From positions 620,001 to 684,000 of the forward strand of contig NC_014761.1 of NCBI RefSeq assembly GCF_000183745.1: DNA of 64,000 nucleotides, read 5' to 3'. The notes beneath the pieces are model-generated. The model had not been told where the DNA came from. It ran no database searches and was given only the letters and a program-made list of their open reading frames with translations. The translations under genes were made by a program, and so were the position numbers. Shown in pieces: positions 17,139 through 24,875 of this stretch; position 1 is the stretch's first letter; every line of letters begins with the position of its first letter. The stretch is from Oceanithermus profundus DSM 14977 (GTDB lineage Bacteria > Deinococcota > Deinococci > Deinococcales > Marinithermaceae).

Positions 17139-17935
17139 CGCTTCGCCTCCAGCTGTTCCTGCCAGGACGCGCGCAGGTCGCGCGCGGTCTCCTTCCACGT
17201 GCCCACCGGGGCGCGTTCGATGAAGGCGTCCAGGTCGGCGATCGCCGCTTCCTTCTGGCCCAGCGCCCAGCGCACCGCGGCGCGGTTGAAGTAGGGGGCG
17301 GCGGCCGCGGGGTCGATGGCGATGGCGCGGTCGAAGTCGGCCAGGGCCCCGGCTTCGTCGCCCAGCTCGAAGCGGAGCACACCGCGGTTGAACAGCGCCG
17401 GCAGGTAGTCGGGGTTGGTCGCGAGCGCCCGGTCCAGGCTGGCCAGCGCGTCGGATTTGCGGTCGAAGCGGCGCAGCGCCTCGGCGTAGTTCACCCGGAC
17501 TCCGGGATCTTCGGCCAGCTCGAGCGAGCGCTCCAGGTCGGCGAGCGCCTTGGCGTACTCCTCGAGCTGCAGCCAGAGCGCCCCGCGCACCGCGTAGAGG
17601 TGGGCGTTTTCGGGGTGGCGGGCGATCGCCTGGTCGAGGGTGGCCAGGGCTTCGCCGAACCGGCCCTTGGACTGGTACATCAGCGCCACGCTTGCCCATT
17701 CGTCGGGGCTCAGGCTCTCGTGGGCGTAGGCCTCGTCGTGGGGGCCGATCTGCGAGAGGTCGAGGGGTCCGGCCTTGGCGCCCGGCGGCAGCGCCGGCGG
17801 GGGCGCCGGAGCCGCGTCGGTTTCGGCGGCGGCCGGCGGGGGTGCGGCCGCCCGTTCGGCCTTCGTCGGCTTGCAACCGCCGATAAGGGGGGTCAGGGCG
17901 AGGGCGAAGAGCAGCACGGAAAGGTGCCTGGGCAT
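17135..17935 (-). CDS. TPR-repeat lipoprotein
   Basis: The 266-residue product has a lipoprotein signal with the lipobox LIGGC (Cys21), an Ala/Pro-rich linker (about 28-55), then about five tetratricopeptide repeats (for example GRFGEALATLDQAIARHPEN and DEAGALADFDRAIAIDPAAA). TPR lipoproteins usually act as scaffolds in the periplasm or on the inner face of the outer membrane. The ATG follows a CAGGAGACG site. The gene is downstream of the dodecaheme cytochrome, separated by a terminator-like hairpin, and is coupled to the next unknown gene. A chaperone or docking function for the cytochrome is possible but unproven. Confidence 0.85.
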   Translation of the reverse strand: MPRHLSVLLFALALTPLIGGCKPTKAERAAAPPPAAAETDAAPAPPPALPPGAKAGPLDLSQIGPHDEAYAHESLSPDEWASVALMYQSKGRFGEALATLDQAIARHPENAHLYAVRGALWLQLEEYAKALADLERSLELAEDPGVRVNYAEALRRFDRKSDALASLDRALATNPDYLPALFNRGVLRFELGDEAGALADFDRAIAIDPAAAAPYFNRAAVRWALGQKEAAIADLDAFIERAPVGTWKETARDLRASWQEQLEAKR

Positions 17936-17976
17936 GATTCGTCTCCTGGTGCACAATTGAACGCGCGAAGAGGAGG

Positions 17977-18005
17977 CGTGGGCTGGAGGTCGTCTCCAGC
18001 CCACG
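17977..18005 (-). terminator. Hairpin after the dodecaheme cytochrome gene
   Basis: A perfect 12-bp stem (CGTGGGCTGGAG at 17977-17988 with its complement at 17994-18005) and a 5-nt loop lie 18 nt after the cytochrome stop codon on the minus strand. It separates the cytochrome from the TPR lipoprotein gene 42 nt downstream. There is no clear U-run, so it may attenuate rather than end transcription. Confidence 0.6.
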
Positions 18006-18023
18006 CGGCGCAGGACGGTGGGT

Positions 18024-20393
18024 CTACTGGCCCTTCTTGGCATCCTCGTAGTACTTGAGCAGCATCTTGTGCATCAGGTCGAGGTGCTCGGCGTTGCTGA
18101 GGGTTCCGGGCGTGCTGACCGCGCTCCAGACCTTCTCGTTGGTCATCTCCTTGTGGCAGCCCATGCAGAGGCCGCTGCGGTTCATGTTCTCGCGCATCTC
18201 GGCGGGGAGCGAGCGCGAGAGCGGCCAGTGGGTGCCCACGGTGGCGACCTGCTTGCCGGTCTCGGGGTCGACGATCCGCGACCAGTCGAAGGTCAGGTCG
18301 GGGATGGCCGGGATCTGCACCTGGTAGTTCTTGGCCAGCGGTTCGCCGGTGCGCGGGTCGGTGAGGTCGGTGATGATGTCCTCGGCGTAGCGGTTTTGGT
18401 AGATGCCGCCGTCGATGCCGTAGCCCAGCGCTTTGGGGTTGTCGTGGCAGCTCTCGCAGCGGCGCGCTTCGGGCAGCGCCGAGTGCGGCTGCGCCGGCGC
18501 CATGTCGATGGCGAGCGGGACCAGGTCCTGACCCAGCTGGGCGGCCTCGTCGGGCGAGCGGGCGATCACGTTGTGCGCGATCGTCTCGCCCTCGGTGTCG
18601 ATGACGGTGTAGACCACCTGGCAGCCGGGCATGAGCGGGGTGACGCGTCCCTCACCGTTGATGCCCAGGACCGGGTCTTCCCAGCGCAGGTAGGAGCGCG
18701 ACTCGGAGATCTTGCCGGGCGACTTGATGCCGCTCGAGCCGATCGCCGACTCGGCGGTCATGCCGTGCTCGTCCACGGCGCTGCCCGACTTGATCCAGTC
18801 GGTGCCGCTGCTGCCGCCGGAGTAGTCCACCTTCACGTGGCAGCCGTAGCACTGCGGCACCCAGGAGGCGTGGCAGGCGTAGCACTCCAGGTTTTCGGCG
18901 TGCTTGGCCACCGAGACCATGGCCACCTTGGCGTCCTGAGAGACCCAGGCGTCGGCCTGGTTGATGGCCTTGAGCACGGGCACCTCGAAGTCGGCGCCCG
19001 AGGCCGAGTGCAAGATCACCTTGTCGCCCTTCTTGACCACGTTGCCGAAGGGGTTGCCGCGGGCGGTGAGCAGGTAGCCGTCCTCCTTGGGGTAGAGGGT
19101 GGCGAAGGCCGCGGTCTCGGGCAGCGGCGCGTCGGCGAGGCCGCGCGGGGCGTTGCCGATGTCGCGACCGAATTCCTCACCCTGGCCGAGCGGCAGCTCC
19201 CAGGGGAACTTCTCGGGGGTGCCGTGGCAGTCCTCGCACTCGATCTCCACCTGGGCCAGCGTGGTGGCGAAGATGTTGCCGTCGCCGTGCATGTCGATCG
19301 TGGTGTGGCAGTCCTGGCAGAGCATGCCGCCCTTGCCGGGTTCGCCGCGGTGGTGCACGTCGTCGGCGATGAAGAGGTACTTCTTGGTGTGCAGCTTGGG
19401 CTGCTTGCCGCCCTTGGCGTTGTAGGGCGTGCCGTAGGGGAACTCCATCAGCCCCTGGAAGGTCACGCCGATGCGCTTGCCGCGGTTGTGGCAGGAGTTG
19501 CAGGTCGCGGTGGGGATGCCGCCGCTCGCGCCCTCGTGGATCCCGCCGATCTCGCGGGTGCCCACGATGCGGTGCTTGAGCGGATGCCCCCGTTCGTCCC
19601 GTTTGATCGTGGGGTCGCCGCCTTCGTAGAACCCCTCGTCGCCGTAGAGGACGTGGCAGGACGAGCAGCCCATGCCGCGGTAGTCGCCGCGCTTCTCACG
19701 GCCGTTGACGCCCACGTGGCAGCGCTGGCAGTCGTGGCGCTGGTAGGTGAGCGCGGCCAGCTTGGGGTCGGCCTGAACCTCTTCGGGGCTGGCCTCGGGG
19801 ATCTGCTTCAGCTCGCCGGGGAAGGCCTGGGGGTACATCTCGATCAGCTGGGCCATGTACTTCTTGTAGGCCTCGGTCCCCACCTGCGGCACGGGTCCGT
19901 CGGTGTCCTTGACGTCGTAGTTGCCGTAGGGCGTCTTGCCGTCCCAGGTCTCGGGGAAGCCCCAGGTGTGCAGGTTGCCCTGGATCTTGCCGGCCTCGGT
20001 CTGCATCAGCGCCAGGTTGAGGCGGTAGTCGTAGCCCGGGTGGCACTGCCCGCAGGTGCGATCGGCGATCCAGATCGAGCCCGGGTCGGGGTAGAAGGTC
20101 TGGGGTCCGCGGGCCGCGAGCGCCTCGGGGGCGCCGGCGTGGGCCTCCTCGGCCGTCAGCCCCTGAGGGTTGCCGCCGTGGCAGACCACGCAGCCCGCCG
20201 GATCCCCGGCCATGGCCCCGAAGGCCTTGATCTGGGCCATCATGCCGCTGCCCTCGGGCACGATGGCCTCGATCCCCTCGTGGCAGCTCAGGCATCCTTT
20301 CTGGGCCGCCGCTTCGGGGCTGACCTTCTCGGGCGCTTGCGCCCAGGCCAACGCCAGGAGCACGGCCACGGCCGTCCATACCAGTCGTCTCAT
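18024..20393 (-). CDS. Dodecaheme c-type cytochrome, exported
   Basis: The 789-residue product carries a cleavable signal (MRRLVWTAVAVLLALAWAQA) and twelve CxxCH haem-attachment motifs, at about residues 34, 68, 114, 222, 243, 298, 359, 386, 504, 515, 646 and 743. One further cysteine (PGCQVVY) is unpaired. There is no C-terminal membrane helix, so it should be a soluble periplasmic or surface protein. The motifs form an N-terminal cluster of eight, a pair in the middle and two well-spaced C-terminal haems. Such proteins move electrons between quinol-linked carriers and terminal acceptors such as metals, sulfur or nitrogen oxides; the acceptor cannot be read from sequence. ATG at 20393 was preferred to GTG at 20399 because AAAGG then stands 9 nt away. 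It lies inside the ccm cluster, opposite in orientation. Confidence 0.92.
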   Translation of the reverse strand: MRRLVWTAVAVLLALAWAQAPEKVSPEAAAQKGCLSCHEGIEAIVPEGSGMMAQIKAFGAMAGDPAGCVVCHGGNPQGLTAEEAHAGAPEALAARGPQTFYPDPGSIWIADRTCGQCHPGYDYRLNLALMQTEAGKIQGNLHTWGFPETWDGKTPYGNYDVKDTDGPVPQVGTEAYKKYMAQLIEMYPQAFPGELKQIPEASPEEVQADPKLAALTYQRHDCQRCHVGVNGREKRGDYRGMGCSSCHVLYGDEGFYEGGDPTIKRDERGHPLKHRIVGTREIGGIHEGASGGIPTATCNSCHNRGKRIGVTFQGLMEFPYGTPYNAKGGKQPKLHTKKYLFIADDVHHRGEPGKGGMLCQDCHTTIDMHGDGNIFATTLAQVEIECEDCHGTPEKFPWELPLGQGEEFGRDIGNAPRGLADAPLPETAAFATLYPKEDGYLLTARGNPFGNVVKKGDKVILHSASGADFEVPVLKAINQADAWVSQDAKVAMVSVAKHAENLECYACHASWVPQCYGCHVKVDYSGGSSGTDWIKSGSAVDEHGMTAESAIGSSGIKSPGKISESRSYLRWEDPVLGINGEGRVTPLMPGCQVVYTVIDTEGETIAHNVIARSPDEAAQLGQDLVPLAIDMAPAQPHSALPEARRCESCHDNPKALGYGIDGGIYQNRYAEDIITDLTDPRTGEPLAKNYQVQIPAIPDLTFDWSRIVDPETGKQVATVGTHWPLSRSLPAEMRENMNRSGLCMGCHKEMTNEKVWSAVSTPGTLSNAEHLDLMHKMLLKYYEDAKKGQ

Positions 20394-20703
20394 GCGCACC
20401 AGCCTTTCTGCGCCCGGTTCCGTCCGGACACGTTGGGTTTCTAATGCACATCATAAAAGTTGGATCAGGTCATTTGTCCCGAAAAGTGCTGGGCAAAATC
20501 AGCGAAAAATGCCGTCCTGAACGAAAGGTGTAAATGTATATACCAAGTACAATTATTCATTTACTAAATATCCAATCCAGGTTGATGCCGTCAGGTTCTC
20601 ATCTTTTGCTGCAAACCCCTTCATCCTCGGTGTGATAGGTTGGGGCGCGAGAAAGGTCGGGCACCGTCACCGTTTTCACCTGAAGGGGAAGGAGAATGTA
20701 CGC
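20394..20703. promoter_or_regulatory. AT-rich divergent control region, cytochrome / ccmC
   Basis: This 310-bp gap separates two divergent transcription units. The segment 20521-20580 contains only 17 G or C in 60 bases, in a window that is otherwise very GC-rich. It includes the palindrome GTATATAC (20536-20543) and an inverted repeat GTAAATG (20530-20536) / CATTTAC (20558-20564) spaced by 21 nt. These are good candidates for promoter elements and an operator that co-regulates the cytochrome and its maturation genes. No clear pair of -35/-10 boxes could be fixed. Confidence 0.55.
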
Positions 20704-21396
20704 GTGAACCACGCCGAGAAAACTTCCAGGCTCGATTCTGCTTCGCGCGCGTTGCTGACCCTGGCGCTGGTCGTCTTCGCGGTGGGGCAGTACCTTGCGT
20801 TCAAGGCCCCGCCGGACGTACAGCAGGGGTACCTCATCCGCATCCTCTACGTGCACGTGGGCGCGGCCTGGGTGGCCTACCTGGCCTTCTTCGTGGCCAT
20901 GGTCTACGCCGTCCTCTACCTGTGGAAGCAGGACGCGGCCTACGACCGGCTCTCGGCCGCCAGCGCCGAGATCGGTCTGCTCTTCATGCTGTTGACGCTG
21001 TTCGGCGGCATGATGTGGGCCCGGCCCACCTGGGGGGTCTTCTGGACCTGGGAGCCGCGCCTCACCACGAGCGCCATCCTGACCGCCTTCTACGTGGGGT
21101 ACTTCCTGCTGCGGCACGCGATCGAAGACCCCGAGTTCCGCGCCAAGGCCGCCGCCGCGGCGGCGATCTTGGGCGTGGTCAACATCCCCATCAACTACAT
21201 GTCGGTCTACTGGTGGCGCAGCATCCACCAGACGGCCACTTTCGACGTCATCAACCGCAAGACGCACATGGACGGGTCCATGGTGGTGGCCATGTTGGTG
21301 AACCTCCTGGCCATCACCCTCTTCTACCTGGCCTTCCTGCGCATCAAGGGTCGGATCGCCGCACGCGCGGCGGCCCGGGAGGAGTGGGATGAATAG
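20704..21396 (+). CDS. ccmC: Haem-handling protein CcmC
   Basis: CcmC delivers haem to CcmE at the outer face of the inner membrane. The 230-residue product has six predicted helices and the tryptophan-rich haem-binding stretch WGVFWTWEPRLTT, plus conserved histidines near YVHVGAAW and MDGSM. The GTG at 20704 lies 9 nt after AAGGAG and gives the usual family length; upstream in-frame codons would add an atypical basic extension. The 3' end overlaps ccmD by 8 bp. Confidence 0.94.
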   Translation: MNHAEKTSRLDSASRALLTLALVVFAVGQYLAFKAPPDVQQGYLIRILYVHVGAAWVAYLAFFVAMVYAVLYLWKQDAAYDRLSAASAEIGLLFMLLTLFGGMMWARPTWGVFWTWEPRLTTSAILTAFYVGYFLLRHAIEDPEFRAKAAAAAAILGVVNIPINYMSVYWWRSIHQTATFDVINRKTHMDGSMVVAMLVNLLAITLFYLAFLRIKGRIAARAAAREEWDE

Positions 21397-21508
21397 CTCG
21401 AGCCTCGGCATCTACGTCACCGCGGTCTACGTCGCGACCTACGCGGTGCTCTTCGGCTACACGGCCTACTTGCTCTGGCGGCGCTCGGAGGTGGGCGGTG
21501 AAGACTAA
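21389..21508 (+). CDS. ccmD: CcmD small membrane protein (39 aa)
   Basis: CcmD is a tiny membrane protein that holds CcmE in the CcmABCD complex. The frame encodes 39 residues (MNSSSLGIYVTAVYVATYAV...), a single tyrosine-rich membrane helix followed by the basic stretch LLWRRS, the usual CcmD plan. It overlaps ccmC at the 5' end by 8 bp and ccmE at the 3' end by 11 bp, a spacing that fits only a genuine coupled gene. Sequence conservation in the family is low, so position is part of the evidence. Confidence 0.85.
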   Translation: MNSSSLGIYVTAVYVATYAVLFGYTAYLLWRRSEVGGED

Positions 21509-21929
21509 GTACCTGATCGGTTTCCTGATCGTCGTGGCCGCGATTGCCTACCTGGCCTTCGGGGGCCTGGGCAACAGCCTGGTCTACTACGTGCTTCCCA
21601 GCGAGTACGCCGAGAACCCGGCGCGCTACGAGGGCAAGCGCATCCGCCTCGGCGGCCTGGTTAAGGAGGGGACGATCCGCTACGACCCCAAGACGCTCGA
21701 GCTCGACTTCGTCGTCACCGACGGCGTGGTGGACATCCCCGTGCAGCACGAGGGCACCCCGCCGGAGCTCTTCAAGGACAACCAGGGCGTCGTCGTTGAG
21801 GGGCGTTTCGACGGCAAGGTGTTCAAGGGCGAGAACCTGCTCATCAAGCACTCCGAAACCTACCAGGCGCCGCCGGAAGGGGGCTACACCCCCGAAGAGG
21901 TGCGCAAGCTGATCGAGGAGGCCAAGTGA
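21498..21929 (+). CDS. ccmE: Haem chaperone CcmE
   Basis: CcmE binds haem covalently through a histidine and hands it to CcmF/H. The 143-residue protein has an N-terminal membrane anchor (KYLIGFLIVVAAIAYLAF) and a beta-barrel OB domain. The haem-binding histidine is in LLIKHSETYQAPPE, the counterpart of the LAKHDExYxPPE motif, so this is the His and not the Cys variant. GTG start; it overlaps ccmD and, by four bases, ccmF. Confidence 0.95.
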   Translation: MKTKYLIGFLIVVAAIAYLAFGGLGNSLVYYVLPSEYAENPARYEGKRIRLGGLVKEGTIRYDPKTLELDFVVTDGVVDIPVQHEGTPPELFKDNQGVVVEGRFDGKVFKGENLLIKHSETYQAPPEGGYTPEEVRKLIEEAK

Positions 21930-23875
21930 ACCCCAGCATTCTGGGCAACATCGGACTCGTCCTGGCGGTCTTCTTCAGCGTGGCGGGCCTCGTGGCCGTC
22001 GTTTTTTCCTGGTTCCTGCGCGACGCCCGTTACGTGCGGGTGGCGCGCCGCAGCGCGCTGCTGGCCTTCCTGGGCACCTTCGTCGCCTTCGGCGCGCTCG
22101 AGTGGGCGCTGCTCACTGACGACTTCTCCATCCTCTACACCGCGCGCAACCACACCACCGCGAGCCCCACCTGGGTGAAGTTCGCCACCCTCTGGGCGGC
22201 GCTCGAGGGGTCGATCCTGCTCTGGGCGCTCTTGCAGACCCTCTACACCTGGCTCGCCGGGCGCAAGATGCGCGATTACTGGACGAGCCCGGTGGCCCTG
22301 GGCACGCTCTTCGTTATCCAGCTCTTCTTCCTCGTCAACGTCCTCTTCGTCATCAACCCCTTCACCCCGGTGCCCAACCCGCCGGCCGACGGCCCGGGGC
22401 CCAACCCGCTCTTGCAGAACCACTGGATGATGGCCGTCCACCCCATCCTGATGTACCTGGGCTTCGTGGGCCTCTCCGTGCCCTTCGCCTACGCGGTCGC
22501 CGCCATGGTGACCCGCCGCTACCAGACCTGGGTCAGCGAAACCAAGTGGTGGTTGATCTTCGCCTGGGGCTTCCTCACCGCCGCCATCTTCGCCGGAGGT
22601 TGGTGGAGCTACGAGGTGCTGGGATGGGGCGGCTACTGGGCCTGGGATCCGGTGGAGAACGCCTCGTTCATCCCCTGGCTGTTGGCCACCGCCTTCGTGC
22701 ACACCGCGATGGTGCAGGAGCGCCGGGGGCTGTTTCGCAGCTGGAACTTCGCCCTGGTGACCCTGGCCTTCGCCGGGACCGTCTTCGGCACCTTCCTCAC
22801 GCGCTCCGGCGTGATCGAGTCGGTGCACGCCTTCGCGGGCGGCCCGGTGGGGCCGATCTTCCTGGGCTTCCTGCTCGTCATCCTGGCCGTGGGCTTTTCC
22901 CTGCTCGGGCGCGTTTCCAGCGAGGTGCGCGACGTCGGCAGCGTGAACGTCTGGAGCCGCGAGGGGCTGCTGCTCTTCGGCGCCCTCGTCTTCGTGGTGA
23001 TGGCCTTCGTGGTGATCCTGGGCACCCTCTTCCCGCTCCTGGTGGAAGCCTTCAACGGCGCCAAGGTCTCGGTGGGGGCGCCGTTCTTCAACCAGCTCTT
23101 CGTGCCCCTGGGCTACGCCATGCTCGTGCTGATGGCCCTCGGTCCGCTGCTGCCCTGGCGCAAGGCCGACCCCGAGACGCTGCGCGTCATCGCCTGGATG
23201 GCGGTCTCGCTGGTGCTGGGCACCGCCGCGGGGCTCGCCCTGGGCTGGACCCTGTGGGTGAGCCTGACCGTCGGACTCTTCCTCTTCAACCTCGTCGCCC
23301 TGGGGTGGCTGATCGCCAGCCCGATCGCGCGCAAGTCGCGCGCCCTCGGAGGCGTGCGCGCCGGCATGGGGTCGCTGGCCTGGACGCGGAGGCGCTACGG
23401 GGGCTACCTCGTGCACTTCGCGGTGGCGCTCTCGGCGCTGGCCATCGCCTTCAGCCAGAGCTACCGGCTGGACGTCCAGAAAACGCTGCAGATCGGTGAG
23501 TCCTGGCAGGTGGCCGGCCGCACCATCACGGTGCACGCCCTTCGCGCCGTCGAGGACCCGCACCGCTACTCGGTGATCGCCGACGTGGAGATCAGCGGCA
23601 TGGGCACGCGTCAGCCGCGGCTGAACTACTACCCCACGTCGCGAACCCCGTTCGCCTCGCCCTCGGTGGCCTACACCCTGGGCAAGGACTACTACCTGGT
23701 GCTGCAGGCCTTCGACCAGGAGAACGCCCAGTGGGTGACGCTGCGGCTGGTCGTGACGCCGCTGGTCCTCTGGCTATGGGTCTCGGCGGTCCTCATGGCG
23801 CTCGGCACCGCGATGATCCTCTGGCCCGCCCGCCGCGCGGCGCGGGCGGCCGCCGCCGGGGAGGTGGGCGCATGA
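21926..23875 (+). CDS. ccmF: Cytochrome c haem lyase subunit CcmF
   Basis: CcmF with CcmH forms the lyase that joins haem to apocytochrome CxxCH motifs. The 649-residue protein has about fourteen or fifteen helices, the WWD-family stretch WGGYWAWDPVENASFIPWL (about 230-248), and conserved histidines in flanking loops. Length is normal. The GTG start overlaps ccmE and the stop overlaps ccmG (ATGA). Neighbours on both sides are ccm genes. Confidence 0.96.
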   Translation: MNPSILGNIGLVLAVFFSVAGLVAVVFSWFLRDARYVRVARRSALLAFLGTFVAFGALEWALLTDDFSILYTARNHTTASPTWVKFATLWAALEGSILLWALLQTLYTWLAGRKMRDYWTSPVALGTLFVIQLFFLVNVLFVINPFTPVPNPPADGPGPNPLLQNHWMMAVHPILMYLGFVGLSVPFAYAVAAMVTRRYQTWVSETKWWLIFAWGFLTAAIFAGGWWSYEVLGWGGYWAWDPVENASFIPWLLATAFVHTAMVQERRGLFRSWNFALVTLAFAGTVFGTFLTRSGVIESVHAFAGGPVGPIFLGFLLVILAVGFSLLGRVSSEVRDVGSVNVWSREGLLLFGALVFVVMAFVVILGTLFPLLVEAFNGAKVSVGAPFFNQLFVPLGYAMLVLMALGPLLPWRKADPETLRVIAWMAVSLVLGTAAGLALGWTLWVSLTVGLFLFNLVALGWLIASPIARKSRALGGVRAGMGSLAWTRRRYGGYLVHFAVALSALAIAFSQSYRLDVQKTLQIGESWQVAGRTITVHALRAVEDPHRYSVIADVEISGMGTRQPRLNYYPTSRTPFASPSVAYTLGKDYYLVLQAFDQENAQWVTLRLVVTPLVLWLWVSAVLMALGTAMILWPARRAARAAAAGEVGA

Positions 23876-24408
23876 GGGCCCTTTTCGGAGTGCTGCTGGC
23901 CCTCGCCATTGGGGCGTTGTTCTGGTGGGGCATGCAGACCAAGGACGAGCGCAGCGAGCTGCCGTCGGCCCTGGCGGGCCGGCCGGCGCCCGCGTTCGAC
24001 CTGGAGCTGCTGCCCAGTTCGCGCGAGGCCTGGGGCGAGCGGCTCGACCTGAGCGACTACCTGGGCAAGAAGCCGATCATCCTCAACTTCTGGGCCAGCT
24101 GGTGCTACCCCGCCTGCTACGAGGAGGCGCCGATCCTGGAGGCCACCTGGCGCCGCTGGAAGGACCAGGTGCTCTTCGTCGGGGTCAACACCCAGGACGA
24201 GCTGGACGCGGCCGAGAAGTTCATCGAGCAGTTCGGCATCAGCTTCCCCAACGTCTACGACCCCCGGGGGAAGGTGGGCATCGACTACGGCATGTACGGC
24301 GTGCCCGAGACCTTCGCCATCTCGGTCGAGGGGCGGGTGCTCGAGCGCTTCGCCGGCACGATCAGCGCCGAAAAGCTCGAGTCCATGATTCGTGAGGTGT
24401 TGCCGTGA
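23872..24408 (+). CDS. ccmG: Thioredoxin-like CcmG/DsbE with CxxxC active site
   Basis: CcmG is a membrane-anchored thioredoxin that reduces apocytochrome cysteines. The 178-residue product has an N-terminal anchor (ALFGVLLALAIGALFWWG), the redoxin fold and the cis-proline loop GVPETF. The active site reads NFWASWCYPACYEEAP: the cysteines are residues 78 and 82, so it is CxxxC, one residue longer than the usual WCxPC. The start overlaps ccmF and the stop overlaps ccmH. The role by position is clear; how the extra residue alters redox chemistry is open. Confidence 0.92.
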   Translation: MRALFGVLLALAIGALFWWGMQTKDERSELPSALAGRPAPAFDLELLPSSREAWGERLDLSDYLGKKPIILNFWASWCYPACYEEAPILEATWRRWKDQVLFVGVNTQDELDAAEKFIEQFGISFPNVYDPRGKVGIDYGMYGVPETFAISVEGRVLERFAGTISAEKLESMIREVLP

Positions 24409-24875
24409 GACGCTGGCTGTGGGTCTTGGTTCTGGCGCTGGGGCTCGCGGGCGCGCAGACGGTGGGCAACGAACCGCCCCCCGACCTGCCGCCCAAGGTC
24501 TTCGAGATCGCCAAGAAGCTGCGCTGCCCGGTGTGCCGCGGGGAGAGCGCGGCCGAGTCGAACGCCGGGGTCACCGAGGAGATGCGGCGGCAGATCGCCG
24601 AGATGCTGGCCGAGGGCAAGACCGAGGACGAGATCATTCAGTACTTCGTGGACCGCTACACCGAGTGGATCCTCTACGAGCCCCCCAAGCGCGGGCTGGG
24701 GCTGGTGGTGTGGCTGGCCCCGGTGATCGGGCTGGGCATCTTCGGCTTCGGTCTCTACAGCTACCTGCGCGCCACGTCGCGGCGCGCTGCGGAACTCGAA
24801 GGCGTCAGCGAAGAGGAGCTGGCCCGGGCCGAAGCCGAGCTCGGGCGCGATGACGAAGGAGGCGCCCCGTCATGA
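24405..24875 (+). CDS. ccmH: Cytochrome c maturation protein CcmH (CycL)
   Basis: CcmH is a periplasmic thiol protein of the haem lyase. The 156-residue product has a signal segment (WLWVLVLALGLAGAQT), the redox motif LRCPVCRGE, the family stretch AESNAGVTEEMRRQIAEML and YFVDRYTEWILYEPP, and a C-terminal membrane helix (VVWLAPVIGLGIFGFGLY). GTG start, overlapping ccmG by four bases; it overlaps the next gene by four bases (ATGA). Confidence 0.95.
   Translation: MRRWLWVLVLALGLAGAQTVGNEPPPDLPPKVFEIAKKLRCPVCRGESAAESNAGVTEEMRRQIAEMLAEGKTEDEIIQYFVDRYTEWILYEPPKRGLGLVVWLAPVIGLGIFGFGLYSYLRATSRRAAELEGVSEEELARAEAELGRDDEGGAPS

Noticed and set aside
18018-20444. An 808-codon plus-strand frame over the dodecaheme cytochrome gene
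   Set aside because: The minus strand has twelve CxxCH motifs, a signal peptide and a ribosome-binding site; the plus-strand product is a repetitive Val/Gly/His-rich shadow.
20394-20703. FNR- or CRP-like sites in the divergent region
   Set aside because: Half-sites such as TTGAT and GTGTGA occur, but no full palindrome with correct spacing was found.
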